Source: Clostridium sp. AM34-11AC (GTDB taxonomy: Bacteria > Bacillota > Clostridia > Lachnospirales > Lachnospiraceae). Taken from it: a stretch of DNA of 64,000 bases. The stretch lies in the NCBI RefSeq assembly GCF_003435375.1, contig NZ_QWGL01000003.1:76250-140249 (forward strand), read 5' to 3'. Made by a program: the position numbers and the translations under genes. Under the pieces are notes generated by a model. That model saw only the letters and a program-made list of their open reading frames with translations, was not told the origin of the DNA and searched no databases. This document shows, piece after piece, positions 18,396-27,157 of this stretch (its first letter is position 1; each line of letters starts with the position of its first letter).

Positions 18396-19484
18396 TTACG
18401 CGTCCGCGTGCTCCGCCTCAAATTTCTTCATAAATTCTACAAGCTTCACAACGCCCTCCTCCGGCATTGCGTTGTAGATGCTGGCTCTCATGCCGCCGAC
18501 GGTACGGTGTCCTTTTAAGTTCACGAATCCGGCTGCCTCTGCCTCTTTTACGAACAGGGCATCCAGATCCTTATCGCCTGTAACGAACGGCACATTCATG
18601 ATGGAACGGTCCTCTTTGCGGACAGTTCCGTGGAAGAGCCTGCTCTGATCCAGATAATCGTAAAGGATCTTTGCCTTTCGCTCGTTTCTCTCCTTCATAG
18701 CTTCCAGTCCGCCCTGCTTCTTCAGCCATTTGAAGACCTTGCCGCAGATATAGATTCCGTAACACGGCGGAGTGTTGTAGAGGGATCCGGCCTTCGCCTG
18801 GACATCGTAGCGCATGATCGTCGGTGTCTCCGGAAGAACATCCTCGCGGATCAGGTCTTCACGGATGATCACGATCACAACACCTGCCGGTCCGATATTT
18901 TTCTGGACACCGCCATAGATCACACCGTATTTTGATACATCCATCGGTTCAGAGAGGAAACAGGAGGACACATCAGAGACGAGTGTTTTTCCCTTTGTGT
19001 TCGGGAGTGTGTGGAATTTTGTTCCGTAGATCGTATTATTTTCGCAGATATAAACATAGTCAGCATTCTCATCGACCGGAAGATCGGAGCAATCCGGAAT
19101 ATAGCTGAATGTCTTATCCTCACTGGATGCAATGGCGTTTGCGGTTCCGTAAAGCTTTGCTTCCTTCCATGCCTTCTTTGCCCACTGTCCGGTGATAATA
19201 TAATCGCCGACACGGTTCTTGAACAGGTTCAACGGTACTGCAGCGAACTGCTGGTGAGCGCCGCCCTGTAAAAACAGGACTTTGTAGTTATCCGGAATCT
19301 TTAAGAGGTCTCGGATGTCCTGCTCTGCTGTCTGGATGATCTCCTCAAAAGCTTTTGAGCGGTGGCTCATCTCCATGACGGACATTCCGGTTCCATTGTA
19401 ATCAAGCATCTCGGCTGCTGCTTCTTTTAAGACTTCTTCCGGCAGCACGGCCGGACCTGCGGAAAAGTTGTAGACTCTGCTCAT
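18396..19484 (-). CDS. serC: Phosphoserine aminotransferase
   Basis: 362 residues. This PLP-dependent class V aminotransferase converts 3-phosphohydroxypyruvate and glutamate to phosphoserine and 2-oxoglutarate. Seen: N-terminal VYNFSAGPAVLPEEVL, and the PLP-lysine region YGGVQKNIGPAG near residue 195. Full length. The start follows GAGGGGAACAAAACT. First gene of the serC-serA unit, with a promoter about 150 bp upstream. Phosphoserine phosphatase is not in the window. Confidence 0.97.
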   Translation of the reverse strand: MSRVYNFSAGPAVLPEEVLKEAAAEMLDYNGTGMSVMEMSHRSKAFEEIIQTAEQDIRDLLKIPDNYKVLFLQGGAHQQFAAVPLNLFKNRVGDYIITGQWAKKAWKEAKLYGTANAIASSEDKTFSYIPDCSDLPVDENADYVYICENNTIYGTKFHTLPNTKGKTLVSDVSSCFLSEPMDVSKYGVIYGGVQKNIGPAGVVIVIIREDLIREDVLPETPTIMRYDVQAKAGSLYNTPPCYGIYICGKVFKWLKKQGGLEAMKERNERKAKILYDYLDQSRLFHGTVRKEDRSIMNVPFVTGDKDLDALFVKEAEAAGFVNLKGHRTVGGMRASIYNAMPEEGVVKLVEFMKKFEAEHADA

Positions 19485-19632
19485 AGTTTTGTTCCCCTCT
19501 CTCTGATTGCTCTATGATCGGTCCTTTCAGGAATGACCACACATCCATCCTTTGTCTCGCGATCCGGCGCCACACTTTACTCTGTCTCTTCTCTACCATT
19601 GCAACGCGACGCCTTAGGATGATTTGACATAT

Positions 19633-19661
19633 ATCCTAACACAAGTGCCCGGGCAAATCAA
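19633..19661 (-). promoter_or_regulatory. Promoter of serC-serA
   Basis: Minus strand TTGATT (19656-19661), 17-bp spacer containing the palindrome TGCCCGGGCA, then TAGGAT (19633-19638). Confidence 0.6.
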
Positions 19662-19770
19662 TGATAAATTTTTGCTTTGCCCCGAATTATGCAAACTTTT
19701 TTCCATTTTTGGTAATTTTTTTTAAAATATATGACTGCCGTCGGCAATTTCTTCCGGATTTCTATAAAAA

Positions 19771-19865
19771 GAATGTGCCTTGGCACATTCTCGCGCCTCG
19801 CGCGGTCGCTTGCGACAATCTATATCTTCGCGCGAGTGTGCATCTTGGACACGTTAGTGCCTTTT
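19771..19865. repeat. 95-bp dispersed intergenic repeat, copy 1
   Basis: Begins with the perfect hairpin GAATGTGCC-TT-GGCACATTC and contains GTCGC-TT-GCGAC and CTCGCGCG/CGCGCGAG stems. The second copy is at 29297-29391. Short ORFs read across both copies give similar peptides, but no ribosome-binding site supports them; a structured repeat is more likely. Confidence 0.8.
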
Positions 19866-19899
19866 TATGTAACAGGGAATTTCCTGTTACATAAAAAGG
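19860..19899. repeat. Perfect 17-bp-arm inverted repeat
   Basis: CCTTTTTATGTAACAGG (19860-19876) and its exact complement (19883-19899) around a 6-nt loop. Part of the arm (CTGTTACATAAAAA) recurs at 61643-61656 next to gpmI. Confidence 0.8.
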
Positions 19900-19927
19900 C
19901 AGAACACATGAACTCATGTATTCTGCC
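19893..19927 (-). terminator. Terminator of leuB
   Basis: The stem between GGCAGAACACATGA and TCATGTATTCTGCC (19898-19927) is followed on the minus strand by five T residues (19893-19897). Confidence 0.85.
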
Positions 19928-19949
19928 AGTCTCGTTCTGCTTTATTTTA

Positions 19950-21032
19950 TCAGATTCTATCACAGATCAGATTTCCCATCTCGGTGGTTCCAACCTGCTT
20001 TTTGCCCTCGTCCATGATATCGACGGTGCGGTAGCCCTCTGCGAGGACCTTTCTGACCGCATCCTCAATAGCATCTGCTTCCTTGTCAAGGTCGAAGGAG
20101 AAGCGGAGCATCATAGCTGCGGAGAGGATCGTCGCGATCGGATTTGCGATGTCTTTTCCTGCGATATCCGGTGCGGAACCATGGCTCGGCTCGTAGAGAC
20201 CAAATTTGCTCTCATTTAAGCTTGCGGAGGACAGCATACCGATGGAACCGGTGATCATGCTCGCCTCGTCGGATAAGATGTCGCCAAACATGTTCTCTGT
20301 TAAGATAACATCGAACTGGCGCGGGTTCATAACGAGCTGCATTGCGCAGTTGTCGACCAGCATATTTTCAAGAGTGACTTCCGGGTAGTCCTTTGCGACT
20401 TCCGCAACGACTTTTCTCCAGAGTCTGGAGGAGTCAAGTACATTTGCCTTATCGACGCTGGTTACTTTCTTCTTTCTCTTCATGGCGATCTCGAATGCCT
20501 TGATCGCTACGCGGCGGATCTCCTTCTCGCTGTATACGAGAGTATCTGTCGCCTGCTCAACACCGTTTACGGTCTCTGTGTGGCGCTCACCGAAGTAAAG
20601 GCCTCCGGTCAGCTCGCGGACGATGACCATGTCGAAGCCGTCACCGATGATCTCCTGTTTTAACGGGCATGCGCCTGCAAGATCATTGTAGAGGTATGCC
20701 GGGCGGATATTTGCGAAGAGATTTAATCCTTTGCGGATCGCAAGAAGTCCTGCCTCCGGTCTTAAGTTCGGGGCAACATCGTACCAGCGGGAGTTGCCGA
20801 CATTTCCACCGACTGCACCGAGAAGAACAGCGTCACTCTTCTTTGCAGTCTCCAGCGCCTCGTCTGTCAGCGGCACACCGTAGGTGTCGATGGAGATTCC
20901 ACCCATGAGGACCTCTTCATAGTTGAATTTATGACCGTATTTCTGACCTGTTTTATCTAAAACTTTCTTTGCTTCTCTCACGATTTCCGGACCGATCCCG
21001 TCACCGGAGATCGTTGCAATTCTATATTCCAT
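19950..21032 (-). CDS. leuB: 3-isopropylmalate dehydrogenase
   Basis: 360 residues. It carries out the oxidative decarboxylation of 3-isopropylmalate in leucine synthesis, using NAD and a divalent metal. Seen: N-terminal [12 protein letters not shown], substrate-binding [12 protein letters not shown], and C-terminal [17 protein letters not shown], all typical. Start at 21032 because GGAGGAAAAAGAC precedes that ATG. It stands alone: leuA, leuC and leuD are not in the window. A good promoter lies 127 bp upstream; no leucine T-box was seen. Confidence 0.96.
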   Translation of the reverse strand: MEYRIATISGDGIGPEIVREAKKVLDKTGQKYGHKFNYEEVLMGGISIDTYGVPLTDEALETAKKSDAVLLGAVGGNVGNSRWYDVAPNLRPEAGLLAIRKGLNLFANIRPAYLYNDLAGACPLKQEIIGDGFDMVIVRELTGGLYFGERHTETVNGVEQATDTLVYSEKEIRRVAIKAFEIAMKRKKKVTSVDKANVLDSSRLWRKVVAEVAKDYPEVTLENMLVDNCAMQLVMNPRQFDVILTENMFGDILSDEASMITGSIGMLSSASLNESKFGLYEPSHGSAPDIAGKDIANPIATILSAAMMLRFSFDLDKEADAIEDAVRKVLAEGYRTVDIMDEGKKQVGTTEMGNLICDRI

Positions 21033-21158
21033 GTCTTTTTCCTCCATATCCCGCCTGAAAATTCACGAAATGCTGCCGTCATTTCCATATTTTTCGGGTA
21101 TTTTACTTTTCATATTTGTACCGGACTAATTCCTTTTCTGTCCGATTATCTCTTTGTA

Positions 21159-21187
21159 ATCATACTCTAATTTTTCTTAATTTTCAA
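21159..21187 (-). promoter_or_regulatory. Promoter of leuB
   Basis: Minus strand TTGAAA (21182-21187), 17-bp spacer, TATGAT (21159-21164). Confidence 0.7.
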
Positions 21188-21284
21188 CAAATTGGAGGAA
21201 TTACTGGCATATATGTTTTCTATTATTTATATGAATCACAGTTATACTTTAGCGGGGTTCACTCTCACTGCTTCTCTTCATGAT

Positions 21285-21334
21285 AAAAGGCACATCACCC
21301 GGAACCAATGTTTATTCCATGGCATGTGCCTTTT
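21285..21334. terminator. Hairpin with A/T flanks, probable bidirectional terminator
   Basis: AAAAGGCACAT (21285-21295) pairs with ATGTGCCTTTT (21324-21334) around an inner GGAA/TTCC stem. It could end the aguA-aguB transcript on the minus strand. Confidence 0.65.
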
Positions 21335-21336
21335 TC

Positions 21337-21470
21337 GTTACTGTTCACGCTTTGCGCAAACAGTAACTGATTTTGCCGATGCTTCGCATTCCGAATCGGC
21401 AAAATCCACTACCACCACTGTATTGTACGGAATTTTCAGTTCAGAAAATTCCTACCCGTGTACAGTAACC
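21337..21470. repeat. Array of perfect inverted repeats
   Basis: Three consecutive dyads: GTTACTGTT/AACAGTAAC (21337-21367), GATTTTGCCGAT/ATCGGCAAAATC (21369-21406), and GGAATTTTC/GAAAATTCC (21429-21452); ACAGTAAC recurs at the end (21462-21469), complementary to the beginning. The last segment matches, in inverse orientation and with one difference over 27 bases, the sequence at 61618-61644 near gpmI, so it is a dispersed element. Confidence 0.75.
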
Positions 21471-21492
21471 CTTTTTCTTCTCAGAATTTTTC

Positions 21493-22359
<867 letters not shown>

Positions 22360-22526
22360 TTTATATTTCCTCCTGTGGGGTATCCGTTTTATTGTCCCTA
22401 TGTGCTGTCTATATTCCAGCTCTATATTGTTCTTTCATTTTTAATTTTTTGAATTGCTCCTCAGGTACAGCGTCTATCCTGGTTCAATACACGTTTTCTG
22501 ATTCTATTTTTTATCGTATTCTTTTC

Positions 22527-23639
22527 CTATCTTCCCTGCGGGATCTGCTGCGTAATACAGTGGATATTTCCGCCGCCGAGCAGAATATCCCGGGCCGGGA
22601 TCGGGCAGATCTTTCTTTCCGGGAACACTTTTCCGAGGATCTCCACCGCCGTCTTATCATGCTCATCCCCAAACTGCGGCACGATCACCCCGCCGTTTGA
22701 GATATAGAAGTTTACATAACTTGCCGCCAGACGTTCCCCGACTTCTCTCGTGTCCTCGCCGTCCTCAAACTCATAACCGCCGAGGTCTTCCTCCGTCACA
22801 CAGATCGGTGTCTTTGGGATTGGAAGCTTGTGGACTTTGATTTTTCTTCCCATTGCATCTCTTTCCCGTTCCAGAATGTCCAGGCAGCTCTTTGACATGG
22901 AATACTGTGGGTCTGACTCGTCGTCTGTCCAGCCTAAGACCACCTCGCCCGGGCGCACGAACGCGCAGATGTTGTCCACATGTTCATTCGTCTCGTCATT
23001 GTAGATTCCATGTTCCAGCCAGATCACCTTTTTAGCCCCGAGGTAAGCACAGAGCTTCTTTTCGATCTCGTCCTTTGTGAGCTTCGTATTTCTTCCTCCG
23101 CTCAGGAGGCACGCTGCCGTCACAAGAACCGTCCCCTCTCCGTCAGAATGGATCGAACCGCCTTCCAGAACGAAGGGGTGGGCCTCGTAGCAGTCATAGC
23201 CAAGCTCCCCACAGACTTTTTCCGCCACAAGATCGTCCTTCTCCCAGTGGGCGTAAAGTCCGTCCACGGTTCCACCCCAGGCGTTGAACTCCCAGTCAAT
23301 GCCACGGACAGTGCCTTCCCCGTTCACCACAAAGGTCGGTGCCACATCCCGCGCCCAGGCATCGTCGGACTCCATCCGGATCACGTGGATCCCGTGTCCC
23401 GGATTCCCGGCTAACATCTCGCGGGCATTCTCCTCCACATCCGGCTCCGCCAGCATAAAGACCTCCTCGCTCTCCGCGATGGCCCATGCCACGCGCTTGA
23501 ATGCCTCTCTCGCTTTTTTCGCGCCGTAGTTCCAGCTTCCCGGACGCTTTGGCCAAATCATGATGCAGCCTCTGTGGGGTTCAAATTCTCCCGGCATGCG
23601 GAATCCATCTGCTGCCGGTATCGTGTGAAGTTTGTTCAT
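22527..23639 (-). CDS. aguA: Agmatine deiminase
   Basis: 370 residues. It converts agmatine to N-carbamoylputrescine and ammonia. Seen: N-terminal FRMPGEFEPHRGCIMIWP, conserved WARDVAPTFV, HPFVLEGGSIHSDGEGT, and the catalytic cysteine in GGGNIHCITQQIP at the C-terminus; this is the peptidyl-arginine-deiminase-like fold. Full length. The start follows GGAAAGGAACTGAAG. With speA (39046-40500) and aguB it completes arginine-to-putrescine conversion within this window. Confidence 0.96.
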   Translation of the reverse strand: MNKLHTIPAADGFRMPGEFEPHRGCIMIWPKRPGSWNYGAKKAREAFKRVAWAIAESEEVFMLAEPDVEENAREMLAGNPGHGIHVIRMESDDAWARDVAPTFVVNGEGTVRGIDWEFNAWGGTVDGLYAHWEKDDLVAEKVCGELGYDCYEAHPFVLEGGSIHSDGEGTVLVTAACLLSGGRNTKLTKDEIEKKLCAYLGAKKVIWLEHGIYNDETNEHVDNICAFVRPGEVVLGWTDDESDPQYSMSKSCLDILERERDAMGRKIKVHKLPIPKTPICVTEEDLGGYEFEDGEDTREVGERLAASYVNFYISNGGVIVPQFGDEHDKTAVEILGKVFPERKICPIPARDILLGGGNIHCITQQIPQGR

Positions 23640-23748
23640 TCTTCAGTTCCTTTCCTGACTTATCTTCATTAACTACTAATTATACCAATCTATCTCATGT
23701 CCATCTTCCCGCTGTTCGACCCGGAAACAACTCTCACTTCCAGGTTTT

Positions 23749-24165
23749 TTACCGCCACTTTTTTATATAACCGCCTTTTTCCTTGTCACAAGGCGGAGAG
23801 CAGCCACAATCCATATTACACGGCGGTGGACAGTCACATCTTCCTCCCGGCTCACATGGAGGTGGGCAGGGACAAAACGGCGGCTTTGGCGGCGGTGGAC
23901 ACGGCTTCGGGGGCTTCGGCGGCTTTTCCTTCTTCTCCTCAACCCGGACCAGAATAATATCGTCCCCGATCTGGCAGATATCCCCAAAAGGGATCACAAA
24001 TTCCTTTTCCCGTCCCAGGAATCCGCAGACACAGCCCGGTCCCGGCACAATGATCGCTAAAATCCTGCCTGTACACGGATCAATGTCCAGATCCCCCACA
24101 AAGCCCAGCCGTTTGCAGTCGCAGACATTGATCACTTCCCGCCTCTTTAACTCGCTCATCCGCAT
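23749..24165 (-). CDS. YlmC/YmxH-like PRC-barrel protein with Cys/Pro-rich tail
   Basis: 138 residues. The first 80 or so form a PRC-barrel of the YlmC/YmxH sporulation group (MSELKRREVINVCDCKRLGFVGDLDID, then EFVIPFGDICQIGDDIILV). Unusual: the last 55 residues are a Lys/Pro linker followed by repeated PPC/PCP units with ten cysteines, which resembles spore-coat or metal-binding tails; standard members stop soon after the barrel. Start at 24165 after GGGAGATGATGCC (an ATG two codons later is also possible). Role inferred: sporulation-associated, perhaps disulfide-linked or metal-binding. No neighbour supports a more specific function. Confidence 0.85.
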   Translation of the reverse strand: MRMSELKRREVINVCDCKRLGFVGDLDIDPCTGRILAIIVPGPGCVCGFLGREKEFVIPFGDICQIGDDIILVRVEEKKEKPPKPPKPCPPPPKPPFCPCPPPCEPGGRCDCPPPCNMDCGCSPPCDKEKGGYIKKWR

Positions 24166-24337
24166 GGCATCATCTCCCGGACAGAAACATTTTATGTATC
24201 CCAGCAACCACAGACCTGTTATTCGCGCAGGCTGCCGTCAACCAGTCATACTCTCTATTTATAGTCTATGTTCCATTTCTTGTCCCTGAGATAAATATCC
24301 AGCATTATTTTCACTTAATTGTAATTTTTCTGAAGCT

Positions 24338-25165
24338 TTACAACTCAATATTCTCCGGCAGTTTTCCCACTGCCTTCAAAATCTTCGCCGCGTTTTTCCA
24401 CAGCATGTCTTCCTTTTCGCTGTCCGAAAAGCTGCTGTCCTTGATCCTCGCGATTGCGGCTTTCTGGCTGCCATAAGGAAAATCGCAGCCGTAGAGCACC
24501 CGCTTTGTGCCGAACTGCCGGACGATCTTCTCGAACTCTCCGGCTTCCTCCAGCTCCGCGCTCATGGCCGTATCGATAAACACATTTTCCGGCAGATTTT
24601 CAAGATTCTCATTGGGATTTTTCATCATGCAGAAGCTTCCCATATGGGCCATGATAATTGGGATATCCGGGGCAGATTTTAAGATTTTTCGGATTCCCGA
24701 TGGGTAAAGATCATAAGGGCGCACGATCCTCGCCGTCCCCATATGGATCAGCACCGGAAATCCCAGCTCATTGATCTTTCTCCACATCTCCTCGTACTTT
24801 GGATCTTCCAGATGGACCTTCTGAAATGGCGGATGGAACTTGATTCCCGCCATCTCCATATCCTTCAGCTTTTCCAGTTCCTCGATCACATTCGCACAGT
24901 CCGGGTGAAGCCCCCCGAATGGGATAATATTCTTCCTTGCCGATTCCTTCGCGAACCGGTTTACCTCCCCCTGATTCTGTGGTTTCGATACCACCGGCAG
25001 GTTCACGGAGATATCCACTCCCGCCTCCCGCATCCGCGCCAGCAGATTTTCCCTGATCGGAAGCTTCTTAAAGTCATCATTTTCATGCCCGGTGACCTCC
25101 ATGGCCCGTCTCGCCAGGGCAACCGGATAGATATGCGTATGAATGTCAATGATCCTGCAATTCAT
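24338..25165 (-). CDS. Amidohydrolase-fold metal-dependent hydrolase
   Basis: 275 residues, amidohydrolase-2-type TIM barrel. Seen: metal-binding HTHIYP at the N-terminus, GIKFHPPF, VLIHMG, IIMAHMGS, and a terminal Asp in YGCDFPYGS. Such proteins act as hydrolases or decarboxylases on small carboxylated compounds; the substrate cannot be inferred. The start follows CTGGAGAAGAATAG. The region around it gives no pathway context: a PRC-barrel gene downstream and an AAA/nuclease gene upstream. Confidence 0.87.
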   Translation of the reverse strand: MNCRIIDIHTHIYPVALARRAMEVTGHENDDFKKLPIRENLLARMREAGVDISVNLPVVSKPQNQGEVNRFAKESARKNIIPFGGLHPDCANVIEELEKLKDMEMAGIKFHPPFQKVHLEDPKYEEMWRKINELGFPVLIHMGTARIVRPYDLYPSGIRKILKSAPDIPIIMAHMGSFCMMKNPNENLENLPENVFIDTAMSAELEEAGEFEKIVRQFGTKRVLYGCDFPYGSQKAAIARIKDSSFSDSEKEDMLWKNAAKILKAVGKLPENIEL

Positions 25166-25253
25166 CTATTCTTCTCCAGTTCTTCCTCCATGCACCGTTT
25201 TCGGCAGCATGTTCCTGAATTTTTCTGCGGCTTTGGTTTTTATTTGCAATGAG

Positions 25254-26924
25254 TCACTTTTTCTTTACCATGCAGCGCTTTTTAAAAAACGAAATACCGT
25301 AGCAAAGAATCTGGTCATAGTCTTCCTCATACTCCTTTGCGTACATTCGATCATCAATTTGCCGCAAAGCTGTATCGCACGCACTCCCCAGATTTTCCAG
25401 AACCTTCGTATACTTTGCCTCAAAAATTGCAACACGGGCATTCATAGAATCGTAAATAACCACATCGCTCCGGCCTTCTCCGTGTTCCTTGTTGGAATCC
25501 ACCATATATCCGGCGCCGGTGAAGATACCTGCAAGAAAAGCGTGGTAGAAGTCTTCCCGATAGTCATGGTAGCTGATCGTCCGCCGGAGCAGGGCATTCA
25601 TTTCTTTGGTAATCCTCTCACTGTCACCGTTCCATACAGCGTCAAACAAAGCATTTCGATTCCACTTCTTCGTGCTGTCATCGAACCATTTAATAACTGT
25701 CGTTTCAAAAATCTCTTTGATTTCTGCATTCGGAATCATAAGAGCAGCCATGCCATCCGGCAGTTCGTCCTTGTAATCTCCCTTGCGCGCTTTGGTTAAG
25801 TAGCCCGTCAGATATAGTGTACTCCAAAGATTCTCTTCCGAAGAATGCAGATAATCATAGGTCAGGTTTTCATCTACACGCTGAACAATGCAGCCGCCCG
25901 CCATCAAAGTTTCAAGCTTATTTGTAATCGTACCGCCTGCATACTCAATAAAGGAACGTATGATGGCATTGTCGCTGGTGTTTTTCCAATAGCTGACCGG
26001 TCTGGCTTTCGGATTTCGCTGCAGTTCCAACATATAATTCATAACATCCCACGGGCAGTAAACATCAAAATCACCGAAATGGTAACCATCATACCATTTC
26101 CTGATATTGTCAGCCTGTTCCGTCAGACCGGCGTCATTCAGCAGCTGGTCAACCTCGCTCTGTACAAAACCAAAATACTCGTTCAAACGGGAATTTGTGA
26201 TCGTATCCGACACAAACTTATTTGTTCCAGTAAAGATGCTCTCTTTTGCAATCTTCAAACACCCCGTAACAACCGCGAACCGAAGTGCCTGATTGTCCTT
26301 CAGTGCCTGCATCAAGCCTTTCATAACATCGAGCATTTCATCATAGTAACCGTTGTTGTTCGCTTTTGCTACGGGAACATCATACTCATCTATAAGAAGA
26401 ATTACAGGCTTTTCATAATAGCTTTGCATCATCGTTGTCAAAAGCATAAGGCTGCTCTTAACTTCTTTTATCGAACCGCTGCCATGTGCGAGATGTGCAA
26501 ACGCCGCTTTTTGGAATTCCGTGGCATTTTTACCATCAAGCAAATAGAGATGTCTGTTGTACAAATCCGCAATCACCATTGTGAGCATATCGTATGCCCC
26601 AGTGAAATCCAGTCCATCTACCTGTCGAAACGAAACAAAAATTGTCGGATACTGGTTCATCCACGCATCGCACAATGCCTGGTTTTCTGTAATTTTCAGT
26701 CCCTCAAACAGTTTTCTGCTCTCCTTGCGGATGTCGAAGAATCTTTCCAGCATGCTCATGCCCAATGTCTTGCCGAAGCGCCGGGGACGGGTAATAAGCG
26801 TTACTTTTATCCCCGTTCTGCTGAGCAGCTCTCCTATTAATTCCGATTTATCAATATAGTAATACTCATTTTTACGAATTTCTTCAAAATCCGAAACTCC
26901 AACAGGAATGTTCATTTCTTTCAT
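25254..26924 (-). CDS. AAA-ATPase-like protein with C-terminal PD-(D/E)XK nuclease domain (DUF1703 type)
   Basis: 556 residues. Seen: N-terminal IPVGVSDFEEIRKNEYYYIDK, Walker A-like TRPRRFGKT near residue 48, Walker B VILLIDEYDVP, a sensor region VVTGCLKIAKESIFTG, and a C-terminal nuclease-like domain with GRSDVVIYD and IFEAKY (the D...ExK pattern). This is the AAA-ATPase-like plus DUF1703 family, abundant in gut Bacteroidetes and Clostridia, with no settled function; mobile, defence or DNA-processing roles have been suggested. The start follows AAAGGAGCAGCAGAG. A divergent paralogue is at 33613-35424; this copy lacks that protein's N-terminal HTH. Confidence 0.88.
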   Translation of the reverse strand: MKEMNIPVGVSDFEEIRKNEYYYIDKSELIGELLSRTGIKVTLITRPRRFGKTLGMSMLERFFDIRKESRKLFEGLKITENQALCDAWMNQYPTIFVSFRQVDGLDFTGAYDMLTMVIADLYNRHLYLLDGKNATEFQKAAFAHLAHGSGSIKEVKSSLMLLTTMMQSYYEKPVILLIDEYDVPVAKANNNGYYDEMLDVMKGLMQALKDNQALRFAVVTGCLKIAKESIFTGTNKFVSDTITNSRLNEYFGFVQSEVDQLLNDAGLTEQADNIRKWYDGYHFGDFDVYCPWDVMNYMLELQRNPKARPVSYWKNTSDNAIIRSFIEYAGGTITNKLETLMAGGCIVQRVDENLTYDYLHSSEENLWSTLYLTGYLTKARKGDYKDELPDGMAALMIPNAEIKEIFETTVIKWFDDSTKKWNRNALFDAVWNGDSERITKEMNALLRRTISYHDYREDFYHAFLAGIFTGAGYMVDSNKEHGEGRSDVVIYDSMNARVAIFEAKYTKVLENLGSACDTALRQIDDRMYAKEYEEDYDQILCYGISFFKKRCMVKKK

Positions 26925-27070
26925 CTCTGCTGCTCCTTTCGTGCAGCCATGCACAGATTTTTCATTGCTTCTATGCTACCATGAATCTCGTGTTTTTACA
27001 AGAAAAAGCTCTGCTTACTGCGGCTATTCCGGCTTCCGCTCATTCTGCGTAATTTGCTATAAGCCATAAC

Positions 27071-27105
27071 AAAAAATGGCCCAGCTCCATTTCTGAAGCC
27101 GGACC
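27071..27105 (-). terminator. Terminator of the PepV-like gene
   Basis: On the minus strand GGTCCGGCTTC pairs with GGAGCTGGGCC (11 bp including G-U pairs), followed by ATTTTTTG. Confidence 0.75.
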
Positions 27106-27157
27106 GTGTGCGCTCTGCTGCGCTTATCTATTCATTTTCTCCCAATCATGACCTCTT

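Larger units (their letters stand above)
19485..19949. other. Intergenic region serC-leuB
   Basis: This 465-bp gap holds the serC promoter (19633-19661), a copy of the 95-bp dispersed repeat (19771-19865), a 17-bp-arm inverted repeat (19860-19899) and the leuB terminator. No T-box, S-box or ORF with a ribosome-binding site was seen. Confidence 0.7.
21033..21492. other. Intergenic region leuB-aguB with hairpin array
   Basis: 460 bp. It holds the leuB promoter (21159-21187), a hairpin with A/T flanks (21285-21334), and a run of perfect inverted repeats (21337-21470) described in the repeat entry. No coding frame with a ribosome-binding site. Confidence 0.7.

Noticed and set aside
19661..20219. 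Plus-strand ORFs containing LARSLATIYIF-type peptide
   Set aside because: They read through the 95-bp repeat; the same peptide appears at the other copy (29233-29427). No start signals.
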